From Actinomucor elegans (lineage: Eukaryota > Mucoromycota > Mucoromycetes > Mucorales > Mucoraceae), in contig JAMSLZ010000021.1 in NCBI GenBank assembly GCA_026027325.1, positions 62,001-126,000 on the forward strand: a stretch of DNA of 64,000 nt. Reading direction: 5' to 3'. Positions within the stretch are counted from its first letter, which is position 1. Each line of letters begins with the position of its first letter. Below the pieces are notes generated by a model. That model worked only from the letters and a program-made list of their open reading frames with translations. It did not search any database and had not been told where the DNA came from. Made by a program: the position numbers and the translations under genes. Shown here in pieces: positions 10,106-18,800 of this stretch.

Positions 10106-10282
10106 GCTAGTAAAGTTGATTGAAATCTGGAAATGACTGTTGCCTAAATGCCAATAAGCCTTTCGATCAGAGTGTTTAATTACTGTCATAACTGTCAGTA
10201 ATGCAATCCACATCATATACTCAGGAAAAGTCACATCAGTCCAAGAGTTTATGACACTTCTTGCATAGATGTTCATATTATC
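10106..10282 (-). pseudogene. piggyBac-like transposase, middle fragment
   Basis: This open segment of about 59 codons (contains YMMWIALLTVMTVIKH and AYWHLGNS) resembles the early part of the DDE_Tnp_1_7 domain of piggyBac transposases. It continues the frame of the N-terminal piece at 10647-11203 once the solo LTR between them is set aside. It is cut at 10105 by the E1' LTR, so the catalytic core lies beyond the window or is lost. This is clearly a broken gene. Confidence 0.6.
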
Positions 10283-10646
10283 TGTTATATCGAATATAAT
10301 AAAGACTGTAAAAATAACCAGACTGATAAAACGAATTGATTTATTAAAGCATTAAAATGATGAGCTATTTATACAAAATTGAAGTTCGGATTTAACTTGA
10401 TATTATAGACGATTGAGTTAGTCAAAGACTGTGCTCATGGAGTTAACAAGGATTTATAGTAATCCATTCTAGTACGACTTTATATTCGGTGATAGATAGT
10501 TTATGAAGGTTAGTTGCACTAAGCATTGATTTCCATATATATCTCTTAACCGACGTTACAAAGCTGTCAAAGCACAAGCTGAGTATAAGCATTGTCGAAC
10601 ACTAACCTGATTGGTGACGGACACTGAACAAGTCATGTTTACAACA
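10283..10646 (-). repeat. Solo LTR2 inside piggyBac transposase gene
   Basis: This 364-bp copy of the E2 LTR is flanked by the 5-bp duplication ttatc (10278-10282 and 10647-10651). No internal element sequence remains, so it is a solo LTR, probably left by LTR-LTR recombination. Confidence 0.95.
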
Positions 10647-11203
10647 TTATCCACGATTACTTTGAAATGGTCTATAGGTAGAAAATATAAAAGGTAATCG
10701 AATGGTGAAGCTGTCAAAGAGTTGGACATGTTGATTCTTGACTTGGTAGCTACGTAACCACCAGCTGCTTCTAGCATGCTGTCGATATACACTTCTCCTG
10801 CTGTCCATCCGGTGCTTTGGCTCAAATCAACCTCCTCTTCTGATTCATCTTCAGTAGAAGCATCGTCCTCAGATGTCAGACTTCTAGTTGGGCTGCATAT
10901 GTTAGCAGTAGGGCTTTCAGTGGTTCTACCATGGTTAGAGCTGGCCCTATTATTGGCAAAAAGATACTTCAAGCAGCCTGAAGAAAGCTTCAATCTGCAG
11001 TCGGGAGCATCGTCCAAGATGACTTCATACCCATCACGTCCTCTTACTGTGGTTCGCGCAACAGTCTTCCCTTTGAAATTGAGGCAAGGTGAGTTCCAGT
11101 CATACCTCCTTTGTAATATATTCTTCACTTCTATGCTCGTAATAAAGCGTTTATTGACAGAAACTTCAACATTAACATCAAGATTAGAGTTAGCAGGTGG
11201 CAT
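10647..11203 (-). pseudogene. piggyBac-like transposase, N-terminal fragment
   Basis: From the ATG at 11203 the frame runs about 185 codons to the solo LTR2. The first ~85 residues are a compact domain I do not recognise (contains FKGKTVARTTVRGRDGYEVI). An acidic, Ser-rich linker follows (EDDASTEDESEEEVDLSQ). Near the break, FDYLLYFLPIDHFKVIVDN resembles the start of the piggyBac DDE domain (DDE_Tnp_1_7, PF13843). Beyond the LTR junction the frame reads only a short tail of LTR-derived residues. The family call depends on the junction region and on the next fragment, so it is moderate. Confidence 0.6.
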
Positions 11204-11904
11204 GTTTCAAGAAAATTTTGAAAAAATAGTAGTGATAAAAATCGAATGAAATAAGAAAAAGTGGTTATAGAAATGGCCTTTTTAAAGAAGACAATAAATT
11301 CCTAGGCGTTTTATTTTGGTAAAATAACGCGGGACAATGAAAATGACCTTACAAACATACAAAAGATACATTCTAATAGTCGGCCCAAAGGGCCGACCTA
11401 ATCTTTATTTGTTAATAAGTATAAATATAAGATAAGCTTTATTCAATAAAGAGGTCAAGCAATATTTTATAATATAATTATATCCTTTATCCCTTTACAT
11501 CTTCCATGTTTAGTTATTGACGTTACACTCACTATAGATACTATAAGAGGTCCGGAGCACTAGTTTTTTACAACTTGACAATCATGTCGGGCCTATGGAC
11601 ACTGTTATAAAAATATATAAAAACGTTATAAGAATACAATTAAAATCCTTCTAAAATGGTTTATTGTATAGAAAGGTAAAAGATGATTCTTAGTTAACTG
11701 AACTTCTTTAGATATAAAATCAGGCTCTATATATATTATTGTCGGGTATATAATTAGTAGTATATACAAAGACCTCGGATGCAGAATTATATTGTTTGTA
11801 CAAGACGGTTGCTGAGATATATTTGTTAATGGAGTACATTATGATGATGATTATGTTTTAAGACGGAACTTATTATGTGCGAGATCTTAGTTCAGCACAG
11901 ACAC
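11204..11904. other. Intergenic, upstream of the piggyBac fragment
   Basis: No coding sequence is visible. The only clear structure is a short perfect hairpin at 11379-11397 (gtcggccc, loop aaa, gggccgac). It could belong to the transposon end or be a terminator-like feature; the sequence does not decide. Confidence 0.4.
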
Positions 11905-12432
11905 TGCGGTAAAAATTAAATAAAAAGCGAGTGAATCAGTTAGAACCGTTTTATGGGGTTTTATTGATTCAAAGTGAGTTAAGTCTTTTCTATCTAGCTT
12001 GTATCTCTTGTATTTATACTTCATAGGAAATGTGTTATATCGAATATAATAAAGACTGTAAAAATAACCAGACTGATAAAACGAATTGATTTATTAAAGC
12101 ATTAAAATGATGAGCTATTTATACAAAATTGAAGTTCGGATTTAACTTGATATTATAGACGATAGAGTTAGTCAAAGACTGCGCTCATGGAGTTAACAAG
12201 GATTTATAGTAATCCATTCTAGTACGACTTTATATTCGGTGATAGATAGTTTATGAAGGTTAGTTGCACTAAGCATTGATTTCCATATATATCTCTTAAC
12301 CGACGTTACAAAGCTGTCAAAGCACAAGCTGAGTATAAGCATTGTCGAACATTGACCTGATTGGTGACGGACACTGAACAAGTCATGTTTACAACAAAAT
12401 GGTCTCTTAGTAACAGTCAAAGGTCTTTTTAA
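11905..12432 (-). repeat. Truncated LTR6, split by a solo LTR2
   Basis: 11905-12032 and 12397-12432 match the first ~160 bp of the 285-bp LTR6 (tgcggtaaaaatt...). A solo LTR2 lies between them. At about 12432 the repeat stops and passes into LTR7-type sequence, so its other end has been lost. Confidence 0.85.
12033..12396 (-). repeat. Solo LTR2 in LTR6
   Basis: A 364-bp LTR2 copy flanked by the 5-bp duplication aaatg (12028-12032 and 12397-12401). Confidence 0.95.
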
Positions 12433-12850
12433 TTAGTATAAATATCAATTGCATCTTAGAATAATAACGAGTATCTTTTATCTCATATATAGACGGATAT
12501 CTACAATTAATATACCTTTTAAATCTATTGTATATGTCCTATTTTTTTTAATATATCCATATATTTTATAACTTATAACTTTTTTTCATAAATTAAAATT
12601 ATTATTAAGTATAATAAACATTATCAAGAAGGCAACTGTTCCATTTTGCATGAAAAAGCAATATTATATTTATGCTTTCTCCTAATATACGTACCAAATT
12701 TATATGAAACAAGATGTCCGTCATAATCTATTGTACACGTTTATTGGAATCGACTATAAAACATATATCTCGGCACACGACACGTGAGAAAGGCCAAATT
12801 ATAGGTTTTGTGCACCAGTTATTTCCACCACTGTAGCTCTGCACACGACA
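12425..12850 (+). repeat. LTR7-type fragment beside tRNA-Arg
   Basis: Sequence with aattagtataaatatc and an ending ...cggcacacgaca at 12783 matches the LTR7 copies at 53169-53311 and 58425-58548. A second LTR7-like end (gctctgcacacgaca) occurs at 12850, 34 bp from the 3' end of tRNA-Arg. A MITE interrupts it at 12492-12722. Confidence 0.7.
12492..12722. mobile_element. MITE2, 231-bp non-autonomous element
   Basis: The ends are inverted (gacggatatct and agatgtccgtc). The insertion interrupts LTR7 sequence that is continuous at about 58495-58505, and leaves a 3-bp duplication (ata at 12489-12491 and 12723-12725). There is no coding capacity and the superfamily is not assigned. Confidence 0.65.
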
Positions 12851-12884
12851 ACGATAATATTAAATTTACTTCAATAAAAAAATT

Positions 12885-12956
12885 GAGGCTACCAGGGGTC
12901 GAACCTGGAATCTCCTGATTCGTAGTCAGACGCCTTATCCATTGGGCCATAGCCCC
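12885..12956 (-). tRNA. tRNA-Arg (anticodon ACG)
   Basis: The 72-nt sequence folds as a full cloverleaf without an intron: acceptor GGGGCTA/TAGCCTC, anticodon stem TCTGA/TCAGG around the loop CTACGAA (anticodon ACG), and T arm CCAGG-TTCGACC-CCTGG. It would read CGU codons, and CGC/CGA after A34 is edited to inosine. Confidence 0.95.
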
Positions 12957-12989
12957 ACATATGATTTTGTCGAGCCCATAGACTCCACA

Positions 12990-13115
12990 ATGGAAGAAGT
13001 ACCAATAGAAGTCGAGCTGAGATTAAAGAAGGAAGCAAAACGAAAAAGGAAGTTCAAGCCCAATACCAATACAACTCGCAAGAAGACTAAGGTACACTTG
13101 ACTTACCTTATATGA
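12990..13115 (+). CDS. Short basic ORF, unrecognised (possible exon or gene remnant)
   Basis: A 41-codon ORF starts 33 bp beyond the 5' end of tRNA-Arg and is open upstream almost to the tRNA. The product is strongly basic (KKEAKRKRKF, TTRKKTK) and ends soon after a potential 5' splice site (aag|gtacac). I do not recognise it. It could be a first exon, the C-terminal tail of a decayed retroelement protein, or chance. Confidence 0.2.
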   Translation: MEEVPIEVELRLKKEAKRKRKFKPNTNTTRKKTKVHLTYLI

Positions 13116-13402
13116 ACTCAAGCCCGCTGCCAAGATGGTTGTTAGAAAATCATACTACTATAGAAATATTCCTTTATAAATATCCAAAGCGCATATCCAT
13201 ATATAATTATCCATCCGTCTTAGAATAATATAAATACCATTATAATTTCATTGAATAAAGCTTATCTTCAGTTTGTATCTTAAAAAATACTTATATTGTA
13301 TCTTTTATAATACTTCTTTAATATACTTCTTGATCACGTGTAGAATAGTCACAGAGAACTGATTCTACAGACATCCATTGCAAGATACAGAACTGACAAT
13401 TT

Positions 13403-13610
13403 TGTTATGTGTTGAAATTTCTGTTACGCTGTTCTCGCTCGTTCAGAAGCAGTTTTGAAGGGGTTGTTGTTATGTAAAGTAGCAAGGAAAGGTGTTGAAC
13501 GCGTAGGCAAGTGTAAAAGAAGTTGTGTCGTTTTTGTTTGGAGTTCTGGTGACGCTTGGTTCCCAAGATACAATGGAAACAAGTTTAGCCAATCAGCATT
13601 TTTGTTCGGA
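13403..13610 (+). repeat. Dispersed repeat R9, copy 1
   Basis: Closely matches 36067-36262 (both begin tgttatgtgttgaa and contain ttgaaggggttgttgttatg). The TG start and TATA-like atataaaagg about 390 bp on suggest an LTR fragment, but no second end could be proven. Confidence 0.7.
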
Positions 13611-14205
13611 GTATATAGGTCGAGCTCTCTTTAACCAATCGGATGGTCTGTGTTCGGGGTGAGAATAGGGGTCAATTTTGACATAGCAATTTTTTTTAGT
13701 TATGTTTAGTTTGGACTTTCCCGCTCTGGGCCCTTTCCCTACAAAAGTCCGATGGATCAAGGTTAAAGAAGAGTATCAACAGTAAATCAATAGAAAAGAT
13801 ATAAAAGGTTGTGTTGTGTTTGCACAGTGAATAATAAAGAAGACTAAAAAGAGTACTTTTTGAGACTGTGCTTTATTAACAAAGATGAATATATAGATGA
13901 AGATCCTATAACTATGTCTAAACTAAACCTATTTATACTAATCGTCTATCTAAGTGTGGTGAAGAGGATTTAAGAAGATGTTATGTTATAGGTCTATGTT
14001 CTAGATATATATCCATCTGAGACATGAATCTTAAACATATCAACTCATAAGTGCTTCCGTAAAGATGAGATTGATAATGAATAAGTTATTATTCATACAA
14101 TAGTCTCTATTCTATAACAGGTTGATAGTTTAAGGAAGAATAAAAAAAGAAAAACTTTTCTTACATTAAGATTTTTTTGATATCTTTTTTACACACTTTT
14201 ATCAA

Positions 14206-14395
14206 GTTTTCTGATATACATCCTTCACTGTCTTTTGAAGCTTACACCTAATTTTTATTACACTTTTGTTCTATATATTCAATTGATATATCTTTCAGTC
14301 TAGTATCATTATTGTTTATATACGTGTTTATCCTTTCATTTATTTTTCATACAAGGTAAACATAAAGAGCAAAACCCCACATTATCAGATTGAGG
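14206..14395 (+). repeat. Dispersed repeat R10, copy 1
   Basis: Matches about 34826-35015 with small indels; both contain atacatccttcactgtcttt and end near gcaaaaccccacattatca. Identity of the parent element is unknown. Confidence 0.7.
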
Positions 14396-15012
14396 CGTGT
14401 CTGGATTGAATGATGTCGCATTTCACTCACTATTTTTTATTTGGGTTTGGTGATGATCTGTATTATTAAGTGGTGTCAAGAATCTAATACAATTTGAAGA
14501 ATAAGTGGAAGAAGCGTCCCTATTTGTTTGAAGTCGTTTGGTTAATCTTAGCTCAACTTATTCGCGTTTTTGTCTGGGCCAATCAATTCGGTTTTTCTTT
14601 TTGGGTGGTCATTGTTCAAGTCCCGACATTCTTTTTCTTTGATTCAAGTCTTGATATTCTTTATTATACGGTCATTAGTAATTTTTGTGTTACTTTCTTT
14701 CTTTTTCCCGTTCCCTGATCTTTTGGATAGTTTATAATTATTTTTATTGATTTATTTTTCGAGGGAACATCTCTAGATATCCAATTTATCTTAGTTATGT
14801 TTACTTTCAACAGTTTGCATGATGATTTTAATCTCAGTCAAGAAATCGGATCTGACAGATTTTCGATGGTCCAGACTGGGACATTAGAGCAACGTTAAAA
14901 ATAAAAAAAAATAAAAATTAGTTTTTAAATTAAATAGTGTTTTTTGTAATTATAATTTTTTTTTGTTATAACACTTTTTTATTGTAATTTTTGAAAGTTT
15001 GGTAATTAACGT

Positions 15013-15268
15013 TGTTGTAAAGGTGGTAGATAGAGATTTTGAAAGATAGAAATACTTTTAAAACTGTGGATAGTTTTATTATAGATCAAGAATTGATTAA
15101 CTGGTCAAAAGGTGATAAAACGCATCTCTTATATACTTTTTCACGATCGGCACTTAATTCTAAATTCATATTACGGTTTGCCAGGAACAAGGTTGGACTG
15201 CGTATAAAGAAGACCAGGGATAATAACCAAATGCGCGGACCAAGATTAGCGGCGAGGAGTGTCGGGAT
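15013..15268 (-). repeat. LTR0, part 1 (solo LTR split by E1)
   Basis: Begins tgttgtaaaggtgg and is preceded by the duplication aacgt (15008-15012). The rest is at 34280-34527. A second copy at 37462-37950 lacks the insertion. A TATA-like element in reverse (tatataag) sets the probable orientation. Confidence 0.93.
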
Positions 15269-15772
15269 TGTTGTATTCCACCTACTATTTTGCATCGACA
15301 TAATAGTAAGGAATCAACTGTTCATTTATGTCATACACGGACTCTATCTGATAACCCAATCAGATTAACGAGGCCTGCATAAATACAAGCGATGTGTCAT
15401 CCTTAGAACCATTAGCCAATAATCCTTACAAGAAACACGCGGCATCATACTATCGAGTAGTATCGAGTGTATCTCAAGATAAGACCTGAATATCGAATAA
15501 CGCGTGGGTTATACAATTACAACAATGCATGGTTGAAAGGCTTATTAGTGGCTGCTGGGATTGGACTCCGTTGTACGGCCATGCGTGCTGATAGATATTG
15601 AATGCTACACTATTAAGCTCTGATGAAATGTATATAAAGAAGACTTGATTTTGAATTGTGAATAAAACATTAGAATAACTTTTACTATCAGGATAGCTGA
15701 TTCCATTTACTGTCTATTCTTTTATTATTGTATTTTAAATTATATCCTTCGTCTTTAGCACCGGATATAACA
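15269..15772 (+). repeat. LTR1, 5' LTR of E1
   Basis: 504 bp, TGTTGTATTCC...GGATATAACA, with a TATA-like tgtatataaagaag in its 3' third. Eight T residues follow immediately. It looks almost identical to the 3' copy, indicating recent insertion. Confidence 0.96.
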
Positions 15773-15818
15773 TTTTTTTTGAATCAAGCTTTTTCCAACA
15801 ATCACAATCCTATTACCA

Positions 15819-18800
15819 ATGTCTTCTCCTGCTGCCTCCATTCACTCTGGTGAACCTACTGTTTCTGTTGCTCAAGCCAACTTACCTGTTCTTGATGCAT
15901 CCATGGAAGAATCTTCTGGTTCTGCTGCTTCTTTTGTTGATCGACAAGTGCAAGCTGAAGAATCTCTCCGTAGTATGCAAGATACTATCAACCAACTCAC
16001 TATTGAGTTAACCATTCTTGCTGCTCGTCTCTCGTCTCCTTTATCTGGTGATAATCTTGATGATTTCCAGGCTGAATACTTGCAGAAGGATAGTGTTCTT
16101 AAGGCTGTTATCGCTACCAAAGCCTTAATTGAGAAATCCAATGCTGACTCTGTCAAGTATGCTCGCGCTGTTGTTGATCCCAAGGCACCCATCAAGGTTT
16201 CTAGTGTGTGTCCCAACAACATGCCTTATCTTCAATGGGTTGGTGAAGTTCATGAGCCTAACGCTCATATTTTTATCGATGCTGCTGCTTGTTTGACACG
16301 TTTTCAAAACGTAATGTATGCTCATCGTTTGGACTTCGACACCAACTATGAACGATTAGTGTTGTCTCAAATGTCGCAAGCTCAACTTACCTGGTATGAA
16401 GTTGAGTTCCATCAGAACGCTCGTGCCGCTGGTATTGCTTCTCCTACGTGGCTCATGTTCAAGAATGAGTTCCTCTCTCGGTTTGGTACAACCGTTGATG
16501 AAGATCGTGCTGCCTGTGCTCGCTCTCTTGTTGACATCAAGTTAGCCAAAGGTGAATCTCTTTTTGCTTTCATTGATCGCTTCAATGATCTCCGTCGTCG
16601 TGCTGTTGACCAGTGCTTACCTGCCTCCATTCTTGTGGATAAGTTTTTACACGCTTTGCCCACTGAATTTGCTGATAAGGTCATTACTTCGCGTCTTTCC
16701 TTACCAAAGGATCAAAAGTCGAATGTGGATGTAGTGATGCGTCTTGCTCGTGAACTGTACAATGACTTGTACAAAGAGAAAGGTCTTCCTGGTGTCTCTG
16801 CTTCTGTTTCTTCTGCTTCTGGTTCTTCTTCGCGTGTGTCAAACATACCTTCTGCTGCCAACTATGTGCACCGTGAAAGTGACAAGTCTCGTCACGCTGT
16901 TCCTTCTTCTCTTGGTGTTGCCTCTTCTGCCATGTCTATTGGTAAGGTTGCCAAACGTTCTTCCTCTACTGCTTCCACTGGGAAATATTGTTCTTTTCAC
17001 AAAGTCAATACCCATGATACTGCCAATTGTAAGGCTATCTCTCGTGCGTCATCTGTTATTGCTAACCAGCAACCTCTTGCTGCTGCTTCCGGTTCTTTGC
17101 CTTCTTCAAGTCAAGTTCCCATTAACAATCGTACTTGTCATTCGTGTGGAGCTCCTGGTTGGACACGCCAGCATCGTTGCAATACTGCTGTGCGTAACGA
17201 TCCCAATCAAGGACCAACTCATCGTTTTGGGATGATGAGTATTGCAGGTGCTGCTTCTCGTGCCTTTGGTTCTTCTGGTGCTATTGCATCATCTTCTGCT
17301 TCGTTGGCTCCGGCCTCGAACCTATCGACAGTTGCTCCCGCAGTAACTCCTTTCAATTCCGAAGTTAGCTCTTCATCTTCTGCTGTTCCTGTTCAGGAAC
17401 ACATGAATATCGATGAACACGCAGCCGTCCAGGCACAACTTTGTAAGTCAAACATATTTTCAAATTTACCCAAACAAAGATCTAATGCGATTCTTTTACC
17501 TATTGTTGTGCAGAACATTCGCGTCTACGCATACTTGGATACAGGCTGTACGTTCAGCATATGTTCTCCTCGCTTCTTTCGTTCTCTTGGTGTTGGCTTT
17601 ACGCCTTCATCTGGTACGGTTCAGCTTGGTCATGTTAACACGCAACAACCTAGGATTGGTTATACTTCTTTGAACATTTTGTACAATAAAATACAATTGA
17701 AGCATAAATTTGAATTGTTTGATTTCTATACAGAGGACGATAGTGCGCCTATTTTATTTGGTCTTGACATTATGCCTCTTCTTAACATCGCTATCACTGG
17801 GTTGGTATCAACTTGGGATGATCATACTGGTCCTGCATTGCCATCACCAATCGATCCTGAAGATATCAAACCTAATAATAGTCCTTTTGGTACTGCTGAT
17901 GAACGCCAATTGATGCAATCTAAACTTAAACCACTGTTAGCTGCAAACGCTAATATCGATTTGAAGAATACCTACTGCAATTTGCCTGGCGCAATAGTAC
18001 AATTGGAAACGCAACCCGGTAAAGTAGCTTACCGTAAGCCATACCCAATTCCTATTGCCTACAAGCAATCCGTATTAGATCAAATTGAAACTTGGAAAAA
18101 TGAAGGTGTAATAGAAATTGCACAAAGTCACACCGGCTTTAATTCTCCCCTTCTATGTGTTAGTAAGAAAAATGCTGATGGTATCTATTCGTTTAAGAAG
18201 CCTAGAGTAGTAGCTGACGTTCGTGAGTTAAACTCGATTCTTATTAGTACGGATAAGTACAATATACCTCTCATTTCGGACATCCATGAACGCTTAAGTA
18301 ATGCCAAAATCATTACTAGTATCGATATCCATTCTTGCTTCACTAGCTTCCTCGTTGACCCTGCTCACAAAAGCAAGTTAAACTTTATGTGTCCTTTTAC
18401 TAACTTGCAATATACTTTTCGCAAAGTATGTTTCGGTGTCTCCTTTATCGCTAATTTGGTACAAAGGACCTTAACTAACTTGTTCAGTGACCTTCCTTAC
18501 GTAACGATCTATATCGATGACATTTGCATCAGTACCAATGATTCTCTAGCACATCATACTGATTGTGTAGCCGAAGTTATCCGTCGCCTCACAAACGCAA
18601 ATCTTCAACTTTCTCCAGAAAAGATTGTACTTGCTCAGAAAAGTATTCACATTTTGGGTTGGTCAATTGTAGATGGTAAATTGATGCCTGATCCAAGAAA
18701 AGTATCAAATGTACACACCTGGCCTCTTCCTCAGACGGGTAAAGACATTATGCGATACTTGGGTTACTTCAATTACTTTCGTTCTGCGATTCCTGGATAC

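Larger units (their letters stand above)
13116..15012. other. Gene-free region with dispersed repeats
   Basis: No supported gene. It holds a 47-bp repeat (13352-13398, inverse of 53461-53507), the R9 repeat (13403-13610) and the R10 repeat (about 14206-14395). The stretch 13403-14119 has TGTTAT...ATAACA ends like an LTR but lacks a target-site duplication. The last ~130 bp are poly-A/T rich. Confidence 0.5.

Noticed and set aside
12193..12420. Repeated 60-75 codon frames inside LTR2 copies
   Set aside because: The same frame recurs in every LTR2 because the LTR is repeated; no sign of a protein.
13403..14119. Possible 717-bp LTR with TGTTAT...ATAACA ends
   Set aside because: No target-site duplication, and the second copy covers only the first ~200 bp; kept as dispersed repeat R9 only.
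14494..14718. 74-codon hydrophobic frame
   Set aside because: It begins at a non-ATG codon, is T-rich by composition and matches no family.
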